Assembly (NCBI GenBank): GCA_964534175.1
Contig: CAZHNS010000005.1
Coordinates: 44,928 to 108,927 of the forward strand
Length of the DNA: 64,000 bases
Direction of reading: 5' to 3'
Source: JAFGHJ01 sp964534175
GTDB lineage: Bacteria > Hydrothermota > UBA3072
The notes below the pieces were generated by a model that did not search any database, was not told where the DNA came from, and saw nothing but the letters and a program-made list of their open reading frames with translations. Positions 33,059 through 41,501 of this stretch are shown piece after piece. The stretch's first letter is position 1; each line of letters opens with the position of its first letter. Position numbers and translations under genes: made by a program.

Positions 33059-33151
33059 TTGCTTTTGTTTGAAGATATTAGTTTTACACAAATCTTGAAT
33101 TCTATAGAAACTATTAATTCTTTTACCATATGGAAGGTCAAAGAAAAATGA
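33059..33151 (+). CDS. Possible 30-residue upstream ORF coupled to the PAS gene
   Basis: TTG at 33059 is preceded by AAGGAGAG at 33047-33054, a better Shine-Dalgarno than that of the PAS gene. The 30-codon frame begins MLLFEDISFTQIL and ends WKVKEK; its TGA overlaps the PAS gene's ATG (ATGA at 33148-33151). The stop/start overlap and good ribosome binding site argue for translation. Function unknown. Confidence 0.5.
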   Translation: MLLFEDISFTQILNSIETINSFTIWKVKEK

Positions 33152-34434
33152 CTGATAAAAAATCAAAGAAAGAAAACAAAGGTACTTTTTTAAACGATTA
33201 TACTATTTATTCTGAGATAATTGGAGAGATGAATATGCCTCTATGTTTTTTGGCCCCGGAGGGCGTGTTTCTCCTTTCAAATCCTGCTTGCGACGACCTT
33301 TTTGGCGCAAGTAAGGGAAACTTGCGCGGAAAGAATGTAAAAGAGTTCATTAACCCCGGAATGTTTAAGAAATTGAAAAAATGGATAAAGAAGAAAGATT
33401 GCATGTTCGAATTAGAAATTTCAGGAAACGAAGGAAAAAATAAGACCCTTGAAGTTATATCTTCTCCAAAATATAACGAGAAGAAGAAATATATAGGTTC
33501 TTTAGTACTTTTTGTGGATGTAAGTGTAAGGAAAAAATTCGAATGTAAACTCCAAAAACTAATTGATGAATTACAAAAGGAATTGGTTTTCAAAAATAAC
33601 CTGCTTTCATCTCTTCTATATAAAACACCCGACCATATTTATTTCAAGGACAGGGAAAGCCGTTTCGTACAGGTGAGTAGAGCGTTAGTAGAAGATTTGG
33701 GAGTTGAAAACTTTAGTGAGGTTATTGGTAAAACCGACTTCGACTTTTTTACAAAATCCCACGCAGAGCAGGCCTACCGGGAAGAACAGGAGATGATAAA
33801 AACCAAGAAACCTGTTATCGGAAAAATTATTGAGGAAATTTATCTCAATGGAAAAACGGCATGGGTTTCAACAACCAAAGTGCCCTGGTATGATGAGAAG
33901 GGCAACGTAATTGGAGTTTTGGGGGTTTCAAGGAATATAACCGAAACCATGGAATTGGAAAAAAAACTAAAGAAGAGACTTGCCGAGCTCGGGGAAGAAG
34001 TTATTTTCAAGAGTAATCTTCTTTCTGCTCTTCTCGATAATACGCCTGACCATGTTTACTTTAAGGATAAAGAAAGTCGTTTTATACAGGCGAGTAAATC
34101 GGTTTTAGAAAAGCTCCGACTCAAAAGCGTAGATGAGTTGATAGGTAAAACAGATTTTGATTATTTTACCAAAGAGCATGCAGAACAAGCTTTTCGTGAT
34201 GAACAAAAAATAATCGAAACGGGGAAGCCTATCGAAGGAAAAATCGAGAAAGAGACATATTCCGACGGAAGAATAGCCTGGGTTTCAACGACAAAAATAC
34301 CTAGATATGACGAAAAAGGGAATATAATTGGTACTCTAGGTATTTCAAGAGATATAACACGACAAAAGGAAATAGAAACCAGGGAAAAACCGAAAAAGTC
34401 GGGAGGGGAAAAGAGCCCTGAAGATAAGAGCTAA
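33148..34434 (+). CDS. Three-PAS-domain sensory protein without output domain
   Basis: 428 residues. PAS1 at about 22-135 is divergent. PAS2 (about 150-270) and PAS3 (about 295-415) are close duplicates: TPDHIYFKDRESRFVQVS and TPDHVYFKDKESRFIQAS, both followed by IGKTDFDFF/YF, then VSTTKVP/IP and GVSRNIT/GISRDIT. A short amphipathic helix joins each. No kinase, GGDEF, STAS or DNA-binding domain is present, so it probably signals through protein contact. The same PAS subtype occurs in the RsbR-like protein at 40626. I chose the ATG at 33148 because a coupled upstream ORF ends there; an in-frame ATG at 33130 lacks a ribosome binding site. Confidence 0.8.
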   Translation: MTDKKSKKENKGTFLNDYTIYSEIIGEMNMPLCFLAPEGVFLLSNPACDDLFGASKGNLRGKNVKEFINPGMFKKLKKWIKKKDCMFELEISGNEGKNKTLEVISSPKYNEKKKYIGSLVLFVDVSVRKKFECKLQKLIDELQKELVFKNNLLSSLLYKTPDHIYFKDRESRFVQVSRALVEDLGVENFSEVIGKTDFDFFTKSHAEQAYREEQEMIKTKKPVIGKIIEEIYLNGKTAWVSTTKVPWYDEKGNVIGVLGVSRNITETMELEKKLKKRLAELGEEVIFKSNLLSALLDNTPDHVYFKDKESRFIQASKSVLEKLRLKSVDELIGKTDFDYFTKEHAEQAFRDEQKIIETGKPIEGKIEKETYSDGRIAWVSTTKIPRYDEKGNIIGTLGISRDITRQKEIETREKPKKSGGEKSPEDKS

Positions 34435-34471
34435 AATTCTTTTTGTATAGCGGTTGGTATTTGGGTTCCCC

Positions 34472-34499
34472 TTGACTTTCTTAGATTATGGTCTAATAT
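34472..34499 (+). promoter_or_regulatory. Promoter of the tRNA-Gly/tgt transcript
   Basis: TTGACT at 34472-34477, a 16-bp spacer and TAATAT at 34494-34499; transcription would start a few bases before the tRNA. Confidence 0.75.
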
Positions 34500-34510
34500 T
34501 TTCTCATTAA

Positions 34511-34583
34511 GCGGGCATAGCTCAGTTGGTAGAGTACGAGCTTCCCAAGCTCGGGGTCGCGGGTTCAAATCCCGTTGCCCGCT
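34511..34583 (+). tRNA. tRNA-Gly (anticodon CCC)
   Basis: Full cloverleaf: acceptor GCGGGCA (34511-34517) with TGCCCGC (34576-34582), D arm with AGTTGGTA, anticodon arm CGAGC-TTCCCAA-GCTCG giving anticodon CCC, and T arm with TTCAAAT. Discriminator T; CCA is not encoded. It lies 14 bp before tgt with no terminator between. Confidence 0.97.
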
Positions 34584-34597
34584 TTCCTGAATGGCTT

Positions 34598-35722
34598 ATG
34601 AATATTATCCCTTTTAAGATAAAGTCAAAAGATAAATGTGCTAGAACAGGTATAATTACAACAAAAAGCGGTGTTGTAAAAACACCGGCTTTTATGCCTG
34701 TTGCAACTTTGGGAGACGTGAAGACTCTTCCTTATTGGGATATGAAAAAATTAGGTGTTCAGATTTTTATCTCAAACACTTACCATTTACATATTAGACC
34801 GGGAGATGAGCTTATCAAAAAAATGGGAGGGTTGCATCATTTTAGCGGTTGGGACGGTCCTATTGCTACCGATTCAGGAGGATTTCAAGTATATTCTCTT
34901 TCGACCAGGAGAAAGATAAGTGATGATGGGATTCTTTTCTCCTCTCATGTTGACGGTGCTCCTCTTAGATTTACGCCAGAAAAGGTTATTGATATAGAGA
35001 TCAATCTTGGATCTGATATTCTTATGCCGCTTGATGAATGTGTTGGTTATCCCATAGGGAGAGGTTATGCTCGTGAGGCAACGGAAAGGACCAATAGATG
35101 GGCAAAGATAGCTCTTGAGTATTTTAAAACCCTTAATTATCCGGGGTTCCTTTTTGGTATTGTACAGGGTTCCACTTATACTGATTTGAGGAAAACTGCT
35201 GTAAGTGAATTGAAAGAACTGGATTTTAATGGCTTTGCTCTGGGTGGTTTGGTGGTTGGAGAGGATCCAGGTCAAACAAGAGAAGTTATTGAGTCCACGG
35301 TTCCTTTATTACCGGAGGAAAAACCAAGATATACAATGGGATTGGGAAAAATTGAGGATATTTTGTGGGCGGTGGGAGAAGGTGTAGATCTTTTTGACTG
35401 TGTTATCCCGACAAGAAATGCAAGAACAGCCGGTTTGTATACATGGGAGGGGAAAATTAATCTAAAAAATTCAAAGTATAAGGATGCCCCGGGTCCCATT
35501 TCCGAAAACTGTAAGTGTCCTACATGTAAACATTATTCTAGAGCTTATCTCAGGCATTTGTTCAATACCGATGAGCTCCTTGCGAAATACCTTGCAACAC
35601 TGCATAATATATCATTCTATATGGAATTAATGAAAGAAATAAGAAAAAACATCGAAAAAGGCAATTTTTATAAATGGCGCAAACAGATCTTGAGTAAATT
35701 TAAAGGAGGTTTTGATGATTAA
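34598..35722 (+). CDS. tgt: Queuine/archaeosine-type tRNA-guanine transglycosylase
   Basis: 374 residues from the ATG at 34598 (MNIIPFKIKSKDK). Longer frames reach into the tRNA gene and are artefacts. General-acid Asp92 in TDSGGFQVYS, nucleophile Asp267 in DCVIPTRNARTAG, zinc ligands Cys305, Cys307, Cys310 and His336 (CKCPTCKHYSRAY...TLHN). It exchanges guanine-34 of GUN tRNAs for the queuosine precursor. It is cotranscribed with tRNA-Gly and followed by yajC, a widespread tgt-yajC pairing; tRNA processing would leave a 5' leader of about 15 bases. Confidence 0.95.
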   Translation: MNIIPFKIKSKDKCARTGIITTKSGVVKTPAFMPVATLGDVKTLPYWDMKKLGVQIFISNTYHLHIRPGDELIKKMGGLHHFSGWDGPIATDSGGFQVYSLSTRRKISDDGILFSSHVDGAPLRFTPEKVIDIEINLGSDILMPLDECVGYPIGRGYAREATERTNRWAKIALEYFKTLNYPGFLFGIVQGSTYTDLRKTAVSELKELDFNGFALGGLVVGEDPGQTREVIESTVPLLPEEKPRYTMGLGKIEDILWAVGEGVDLFDCVIPTRNARTAGLYTWEGKINLKNSKYKDAPGPISENCKCPTCKHYSRAYLRHLFNTDELLAKYLATLHNISFYMELMKEIRKNIEKGNFYKWRKQILSKFKGGFDD

Positions 35723-36074
35723 TATTATTAATTTCTTGATTGCACAGGGTTGTGATCTAGCTTCGGGAGCGGGAGGAGGAGAAGGATCTGCCCCGGGCGC
35801 TTGCGGTGAAGGTGGTTCATCACCATTGTTGTTAATAGTTATAATGTTTGCTGTTGTATATTTTCTTCTTTTGAGGCCTTCGCAGGTTCAGCAGAAGAAA
35901 CATAGGGAGATGATTGAATCTTTGCAAAAAGGAGCAAAGGTGATTACCTCGGGCGGAATTCATGGGAAAATAACACAGATTAAAGATACAACTGTTAAAT
36001 TAAAGATAGACGATAAGACGGAAATAGAACTAGAAAGAGGTATGATAAGGAAAGTCCTAAAAAAAGAAAATTAA
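35715..36074 (+). CDS. yajC: Preprotein translocase subunit YajC
   Basis: 119 residues from the ATG at 35715, with GGAGG ending six bases before it; it overlaps the tgt stop by 8 bp. A glycine/alanine-rich stretch (about 13-35), one hydrophobic helix (SPLLLIVIMFAVVYFLLL), then the YajC core RPSQVQQKKHREM and VITSGGIHGKITQI. It is an accessory of the SecDF-YajC complex; secDF is not in this window. Confidence 0.92.
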   Translation: MINIINFLIAQGCDLASGAGGGEGSAPGACGEGGSSPLLLIVIMFAVVYFLLLRPSQVQQKKHREMIESLQKGAKVITSGGIHGKITQIKDTTVKLKIDDKTEIELERGMIRKVLKKEN

Positions 36075-37003
36075 TGAAAGTATTGTTTTTTGGGAGTTCT
36101 GAACTTTCTATTATTATTTTAGATTCACTTGTATCTTCAGGTATAGAAGTCCCGCTTGTTATTACAAAAGCGCCTAAAAAGAAAGGAAGAGGGAAAAGCG
36201 AATCTCCTACTCCCCTTGGAAAAGTTGCAAGAGATTTGTCTTTGAATCTTATAGAAGAGGATGACCCGAATTCTACTTTCGTTGAAGAAAGAATCAAGGA
36301 AACCAATGTCGAGACCTTTGTGCTTGCTTCTTACGGAGCAATTTTAAAAGATAATATTCTAAAGATAGCCAAATATCCTCTGAATATTCATCCATCAATA
36401 CTGCCGAAATACAGGGGGGCAAGTCCGGTAGCTCGGTCTTTAATGAACGGAGAAAAGAAAACAGGAATTACAATTTTTATAATGGGTGCAGAGGTGGATA
36501 CAGGTCATATTGTAAGGATTAAAGAAGTTCCTATTATGCCTTTAGAGGTACGTACAGAATTAGAAAAGCGTTTGTTCAAAGAGGCTGCCCAGCCTCTTTT
36601 GTCTATTCTAAGAGATATAGAAGAAGGCAAAGAGATTCAGAAACTCTCTCAGGATAATGGTAAAGCAAGCTACGCGCCTAAAATAAAAAAGGAAGAATGT
36701 AAAATAGATTGGAGGAAAAAGGCTTTCGAGGTCGAGGGTAAAATCAGAGGTCTTTCATACCACCCCGGAGCATACTGCACCTTCAGGAATAAGAAATTAA
36801 AGATACTTAGAGCAGTTAAGCTCACAGACCTTAATGATATCGGTCATCCCGGAGAAGTTCTTAATGTGGCAAAAGATATAACTGTTAAATGTGGAGAAGG
36901 TGCCGTGGAGATTAATGAAGTTCAACTCCAGAGCCGAAATAAAATGGACGTGAAATCTTTTATAAACGGTTACCATATTGAAGCAGGAGAAGTACTTGGA
37001 TAA
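36074..37003 (+). CDS. fmt: Methionyl-tRNA formyltransferase
   Basis: 309 residues. LNIHPSILPKYRGASPVAR (about 98-116) holds the Asn and His of the formyl-transfer site and EVDTGHIV the Asp. The C-terminal OB-fold domain (about 210-309) is present. It formylates initiator Met-tRNA. It starts on the last base of the yajC stop (TAATG) and is followed directly by a gene of unknown function. Confidence 0.95.
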   Translation: MKVLFFGSSELSIIILDSLVSSGIEVPLVITKAPKKKGRGKSESPTPLGKVARDLSLNLIEEDDPNSTFVEERIKETNVETFVLASYGAILKDNILKIAKYPLNIHPSILPKYRGASPVARSLMNGEKKTGITIFIMGAEVDTGHIVRIKEVPIMPLEVRTELEKRLFKEAAQPLLSILRDIEEGKEIQKLSQDNGKASYAPKIKKEECKIDWRKKAFEVEGKIRGLSYHPGAYCTFRNKKLKILRAVKLTDLNDIGHPGEVLNVAKDITVKCGEGAVEINEVQLQSRNKMDVKSFINGYHIEAGEVLG

Positions 37004-37666
37004 ATGTACGGGTTGACGGCAATTCTTTCAATGTTTTTTATCTTTAATTCGAGTTATTTAGACCTTACCATAGATTCTAAAAATCGAGTTATACTCCTTT
37101 CGTCAACAGATAGAATAGCTGAGGATAAAAGCGGCAAGGTACATTTTTCGCTTGATTCGATGTTCGCGCCTCTATCTATTGCTTCTTCGTCTTTCTCTAT
37201 CTGGGGTACTTCCGCCTCTGAATTTATAAGTCAAAAATATTCATTATGGGGTGAATTTCTTGGGGGCATTAAATTAGGAGGAAATGATATAGATGCCGAT
37301 GAGAAAGGAATTCTAATAGCAGGGGAACAATCATACTTTGTTCAGGCAGTTTCCGGAGCACGAATAACATTGACATGGAAGGAGATGGAACGATGCGCTC
37401 TTTCTAAGGATTCTTTGTATCTATACGGGGATGATACTCTCCGAGTTTTTAAAAGGGACGGAAAATTTATCAGGAAAAAATTTATCCCGGGGGTAAAAGA
37501 CCTCTGCCTATACAATAGAACTCTTAGTTTGTTATTTGGTGATTCCCTTGTTTTGAGTGATACAGTACTTCCTGTCTTTGGCGGCAGGAGAGCAGGGAGT
37601 AATGATAAATTTGTAGCTATTTTGAGTGATTCAGGAGTTGTTTACTATCCTGAGAAAAAACATTAA
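37004..37666 (+). CDS. Unknown secreted or membrane-anchored protein, propeller-like repeats
   Basis: 220 residues; the ATG follows the fmt stop with no gap. A hydrophobic N-terminus (GLTAILSMFFIFNSSYL) may be a signal or anchor. The rest is beta-rich with repeated DSKNRVILLSS, DADEKGILIAG, SKDSLYLYGDDTL and VLSDTVLPVFGG segments, hinting at propeller blades, but no family is recognised. It is the last gene of the tRNA-Gly-tgt-yajC-fmt transcript. Confidence 0.6.
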   Translation: MYGLTAILSMFFIFNSSYLDLTIDSKNRVILLSSTDRIAEDKSGKVHFSLDSMFAPLSIASSSFSIWGTSASEFISQKYSLWGEFLGGIKLGGNDIDADEKGILIAGEQSYFVQAVSGARITLTWKEMERCALSKDSLYLYGDDTLRVFKRDGKFIRKKFIPGVKDLCLYNRTLSLLFGDSLVLSDTVLPVFGGRRAGSNDKFVAILSDSGVVYYPEKKH

Positions 37667-37704
37667 ATTAGCCACGGACCTATATTTTTTATTTTTACTA
37701 AAAC

Positions 37705-38100
37705 CTAATACCTAATCCGTACATATCTTAGTTTCTTTCCCTGGTAGTACCAGAACAGCGTAATAGTCGCAAGCATTACAGAAAAAATGCCTGCACCAAT
37801 GATGTAATAATTTAAAGACGTGGTAGAAGATGCTGCAACCGGGCTTATTTCCAGGAAAAATGCACGTATTTTATCTAATAAATCGTAACCGATTAATCCT
37901 TCCCTGAAAACAGCAAAACAATACCAGAATCCTGCAAGTACGAGCGAAAAACCTATAGAAGTCCGGAGTAGTAACACATAAAATCTCTTCCTTTCTTTCT
38001 GTAATTCGACTTCCGCTTTCCACTTATAAATTAAATTCTCCGGTGCTTTTTCTACAGCGACATAGTCCAGTATTTCTTCAAGTTTTATATCTCTTTTCAT
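37705..38100 (-). CDS. Membrane protein coupled to the ECF sigma factor (possible anti-sigma)
   Basis: 131 residues. A soluble N-terminus of about 40 residues (LEEILDYVAVEKAPENLIYKW) precedes two hydrophobic helices (about 43-65 and 95-118). The ATG overlaps the sigma stop by 4 bp, the usual layout for an anti-sigma partner. The canonical HxxxCxxC zinc anti-sigma motif is absent, so it is either a divergent anti-sigma factor or another membrane partner. A short 7-bp array (ACTAAAA, CCTAATA, CCTAATC; 37697-37717) overlaps its 3' end. Confidence 0.65.
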   Translation of the reverse strand: MKRDIKLEEILDYVAVEKAPENLIYKWKAEVELQKERKRFYVLLLRTSIGFSLVLAGFWYCFAVFREGLIGYDLLDKIRAFFLEISPVAASSTTSLNYYIIGAGIFSVMLATITLFWYYQGKKLRYVRIRY

Positions 38101-38660
38101 TTTTCCTCCCCAATAACTTCTTCTAATAAAACTTTCAACTCATTTCTTCCTCTATGAATGTATGTTTTAACGGTTCCAATATTAATACCCATTACATAGG
38201 CAATCTCTTGATAAGGTATTTCTTGGAAATGATATAAAGTTAAAGCTACCCTGTAATTTTCGGGTAATTCCATCATTTTTTCCTTTATATGGTTAGCTAT
38301 CTCTTCTTTTTCGAGATAGTCAAGATGTTTTTCAGCTCCATCTCTTATTTTAGTTTCATAATCATCTATTGATTCCGTACGTTTATGACGGCGCAAATGT
38401 GAAACCGCATGGTTATATGCAATCCTGAATACCCAGGATGAAAGCTGGGATTTCTCCCTAAATTTATGAATATTGTTGTAAACTTTCATCATCACCTCAG
38501 ATGTAAGGTCCTCTGCAGTAGCAGAATTTTTGACAACTCTGTAAACGACTGTGTATATTCTGTTGAGGTAACTTTTAAAAAACTTTTCAAATTCATATTC
38601 CGATTTCTCCTTCAATTTCTTAATATCTATTTGCAAATTATTATTATATTTTCCTTTCAT
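38097..38660 (-). CDS. ECF-subfamily RNA polymerase sigma factor
   Basis: 187 residues. Region 2: YRVVKNSATAEDLTSEVMMKVY and SSWVFRIAYNHAVSHLRR. Region 4: ALTLYHFQEIPYQEIAYVMG with the recognition helix NIGTVKTYIHRGRNELK. It directs polymerase to stress- or envelope-type promoters; its target sequences are not identifiable here. The following gene likely encodes its membrane-bound regulator. It is divergent from the GH9 gene, which might be among its targets. Confidence 0.92.
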   Translation of the reverse strand: MKGKYNNNLQIDIKKLKEKSEYEFEKFFKSYLNRIYTVVYRVVKNSATAEDLTSEVMMKVYNNIHKFREKSQLSSWVFRIAYNHAVSHLRRHKRTESIDDYETKIRDGAEKHLDYLEKEEIANHIKEKMMELPENYRVALTLYHFQEIPYQEIAYVMGINIGTVKTYIHRGRNELKVLLEEVIGEEK

Positions 38661-38836
38661 AATGTTTGACGCAAAAAATTATTATTTGTTTCAAGAATAA
38701 ACATAATATTTGTACCTGTCAAGGCGCAAAACACCACACGACCCCGATTTTATCGGCGAGATTACACAAGATTATTTTAGCAAATGTTGACAAAGACGCA
38801 GGAATTATTAAGATAGCCAGTAAAAAAGGGGTGAGA

Positions 38837-40549
38837 ATGAAATTTTTTATTGTTTTATCTATTTTACTAATATTTGGCTGTTCTTTTTCGAAAGAAAATT
38901 ATATTCGTCACAATCAATTAGGATATTATCCGAAGTCTATAAAACGATTTACAGTAGAAAGTTCTAACTCTGACCAATTTGAAATCATAGATTTGACGGG
39001 TAGTGTAATATTTGAAGGGAATCTATCGGAAAGCAATTACTGGAACCCATCTGGAGAAAACCTGCGCGTGGGTTATTTTTCGGAATTCGAAGATACCGGT
39101 GCTTATAGAATTTCCATAGATGGGAAGGGCCTTTCCCATTCTTTTGAAATTAAAAACAATTTGTATTCCGAGGCATTAAAAGCATCGATGAAAAGTTTTT
39201 ATTTTTTGAGAGCCTCCATGGAACTAAAGAGAAGTTATGCCGGCAAGTTCGCGAGACCAGCCGGACATCCAGACACTTTATGTTTTTTTCATCCTTCTAC
39301 AGGAAAGGAAAAAGGTTCAATGTCATCACCAAAGGGGTGGTATGATGCCGGGGATTATAATAAATATGTTGTAAACGCCGGAGTAACTATCGGAACGCTT
39401 CTGTTATTATATGAGCTTTACCCCAATATTTTGCCTGATAAGTCTTTAAATATTCCTGAAAGCGGTAACGGTATACCCGACATATTAGACGAAATTAAGT
39501 ATGAACTAGATTGGCTATTGACTATGCAGGATGAGAACGGCGGCGTATTCTTTAAAATTACCTCAAAAAGTTTTTGTGGCATGATAATGCCGCACGAGGA
39601 CACACTGTCTCGATTCGTAGTCGGAAAATCTACGACTTCAGCTCTCGAATTTGCGTCAATTACAGCCCATTTTGCCCGTGTTTACGATTCTTTCGATCCC
39701 CAGTTCGCGGAACTGTGCCTTGAGGGGGCAGAAAAAGCTTGGAAGTGGGCTCTAAAGAACAATAATATAATATATCAAAACCCTCCCGATGTTCGTACAG
39801 GGTCTTACAGCAACAGGACTCTCGAGAATGATTTCTTTTATGCTGCTTCAGAGCTTTTTGTTTATACAGGTAAAAGAGTCTATCTCGAATATATACTAAA
39901 CAATCCGTTGAAACCTGGAATGTATGAGGGAGCAAGCTGGGCAAATTTCATAGTAGATCTCGGGATATATTCTCTTATAAATAAAGCAAAGAATTTACCG
40001 GAAGGAATGAGAACCGAACTAAAAGAATCCATTGTAAATATTGCGGATGAAATCGGGGCGAAATTAGAATCGACTCCCTACCCTGTGCCAATAGATACTT
40101 TTGAATGGGGTTCAAACAGCAATATCCTTAACAGTGCTGTCGTGTGCGCAATGGCTTTCCATTACACAAAAGATATAAAACATCTAAATTCAGTAGTCGT
40201 GATCACAGATTACATTTTTGGGAATAACGCGACTTCGTATTCATTTGTTACAGGTTTTGGGGACAAGATCCCCATGAATATTCACCACAGACCCAGTGGT
40301 TCAGATGGAATAGCGGAGCCGATTCCCGGATACGTTGTAGGTGGACCAAATTTTAGGAGACAAGACAGAAAAGACAGGATTCCATGGGGTGTTTTTTATC
40401 CGGACACAAATCCTGCAAAGTGTTATGTTGATGAAACTGGAAGCTATGCTTCCAACGAAATCTGTATTAATTGGAATGCCCCTCTTGTATTCGTATTGGG
40501 TTTCCTGGAAGAGAATAACTATTATTTATCTGGTTCTAAAGGGCATTAA
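38837..40549 (+). CDS. Glycoside hydrolase family 9 lipoprotein (endoglucanase-like)
   Basis: 570 residues from the ATG at 38837, which has GGGGTGAG upstream and starts a lipoprotein signal (MKFFIVLSILLIFGC, Cys15). Frames from earlier ATGs lack this. The N-terminal Ig-like domain starts IRHNQLGYYPKSIKRFTV. Catalytic (alpha/alpha)6 barrel: GWYDAGDYNKYV (catalytic base Asp region), GNGIPDILDEIKYELDWLL, HHRPSGSDGIAEPIPG, and YASNEICINWNAPLVF near the end, whose Glu is the acid. It would cut beta-1,4-glucan or related glucans from the outer surface or periplasm. No cellulose-binding module is seen. Confidence 0.88.
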   Translation: MKFFIVLSILLIFGCSFSKENYIRHNQLGYYPKSIKRFTVESSNSDQFEIIDLTGSVIFEGNLSESNYWNPSGENLRVGYFSEFEDTGAYRISIDGKGLSHSFEIKNNLYSEALKASMKSFYFLRASMELKRSYAGKFARPAGHPDTLCFFHPSTGKEKGSMSSPKGWYDAGDYNKYVVNAGVTIGTLLLLYELYPNILPDKSLNIPESGNGIPDILDEIKYELDWLLTMQDENGGVFFKITSKSFCGMIMPHEDTLSRFVVGKSTTSALEFASITAHFARVYDSFDPQFAELCLEGAEKAWKWALKNNNIIYQNPPDVRTGSYSNRTLENDFFYAASELFVYTGKRVYLEYILNNPLKPGMYEGASWANFIVDLGIYSLINKAKNLPEGMRTELKESIVNIADEIGAKLESTPYPVPIDTFEWGSNSNILNSAVVCAMAFHYTKDIKHLNSVVVITDYIFGNNATSYSFVTGFGDKIPMNIHHRPSGSDGIAEPIPGYVVGGPNFRRQDRKDRIPWGVFYPDTNPAKCYVDETGSYASNEICINWNAPLVFVLGFLEENNYYLSGSKGH

Positions 40550-40625
40550 ACCAGAGAAATACAAATATTTTAGGTTGACAAAACTCAGAAAAAATAATAA
40601 TATTAGTAAAAAAGAGGGTAAAAAA

Positions 40626-41492
40626 ATGAAAGATAAGAAGAAAAGTAAAGAACAGCTTTTAAAAGAAATAGAAAAATTACGTAGAGATAAAGACTTATTC
40701 GAAAACTTATTAAAAAGTATTCCGGTTTCACTTTATTTTAAAGATAAAGAGGGGCGTCTTATTCGTGTGAGCCGATATTTTCTTGAGCAGTCAGGAGCTC
40801 CTTCACTCGATGCCGAGAAAGAATTAATAGGTAAAACTGATTTTGATTTATTCGGAGAAGAACTTGCCAAAGCTGCGAGAATGGACGAAGAACGTATAAT
40901 GGAAACAAAAAAACCTGTAATAAACAGAGCTGAAGTCTCTTCGACTCCCGAAGGTGAGCCGGTTTACCTTTCCACGACCAAAGCTCCAATGATAGACAGC
41001 AAAGGTAATGTGATAGGTATAGTAGGTATGACTCAAGACGTTACAACACGAAAGGTTGCGGAAATTCAGCTTAAGGCTTTACTTGGAGAACTCTCCACTC
41101 CTGTCCTGTATGCGTGGGAGGGAATAATTATAATGCCTCTTATCGGCACATTGACAAGCGACAGAGCACAAAATGCTACGCATACAATACTTAAAAGTAT
41201 AACCCGATATAAGGTTAAATATGCTATAGTCGATATTACGGGTGTGTCCGTTATGGATTCAATGGTGGCAGGTCAGCTAATAAAAACAGCAAAGGCTGTT
41301 GAAACATTGGGGAGCAAAGCGATAATAACAGGGGTTTCTTCAGATATCGCTTCAACTATTGTAGATCTTGGCATTAATATGCAGGGTGTTACGACCAAAA
41401 ATACACTTTTAGAAGGGCTTCATTTAGCCATCAAATCTGTCGAAGAGAAAAAGCAAGAAAGTAGTCAGAATTCTGAAGTTAGTAGTAAGTAG
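40626..41492 (+). CDS. RsbR-like PAS-STAS stressosome protein
   Basis: 288 residues from the ATG at 40626 (MKDKKKSKEQLLKE). The PAS domain (about 25-145) is the same subtype as in the PAS-only protein at 33148: LYFKDKEGRLIRVS, IGKTDFDLF, LSTTKAP. The C-terminal STAS domain (about 155-275) reads PVLYAWEGIIIMPLIG, AIVDITGVSVMDSMVAG and SSDIASTIVDLGI. By alignment with Bacillus RsbR, its two phospho-threonines (171, 205) correspond to Ser212 and Thr244 here. No rsbS or rsbT is in the window. The last ten codons are encoded by a 7-bp repeat array. Confidence 0.85.
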   Translation: MKDKKKSKEQLLKEIEKLRRDKDLFENLLKSIPVSLYFKDKEGRLIRVSRYFLEQSGAPSLDAEKELIGKTDFDLFGEELAKAARMDEERIMETKKPVINRAEVSSTPEGEPVYLSTTKAPMIDSKGNVIGIVGMTQDVTTRKVAEIQLKALLGELSTPVLYAWEGIIIMPLIGTLTSDRAQNATHTILKSITRYKVKYAIVDITGVSVMDSMVAGQLIKTAKAVETLGSKAIITGVSSDIASTIVDLGINMQGVTTKNTLLEGLHLAIKSVEEKKQESSQNSEVSSK

Positions 41493-41501
41493 TAAGAATC
41501 C
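41460..41501. repeat. 7-bp array overlapping the 3' end of the RsbR-like gene
   Basis: AGTAGTC, AGAATTC, TGAAGTT, AGTAGTA, AGTAGTA, AGAATCC, then CATACCTAACCC. Units AGAATTC and AGAATCC also occur at 27844-27878. The stop codon TAG lies inside the array. Confidence 0.75.

Noticed and set aside
34526..34597. An in-frame extension of tgt starting inside the tRNA gene
   Set aside because: It translates the T arm of tRNA-Gly (the familiar GVAGSNPVA artefact); the ATG at 34598 gives the normal N-terminus.
38666..38836. An N-terminal extension of the GH9 protein from an upstream ATG
   Set aside because: It would bury the lipoprotein signal 57 residues inside; the ATG at 38837 has a ribosome binding site and starts the signal peptide.
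40341..40625. An N-terminal extension of the RsbR-like protein overlapping the GH9 gene
   Set aside because: It runs out of frame through conserved GH9 coding sequence; the ATG at 40626 follows the real intergenic gap.
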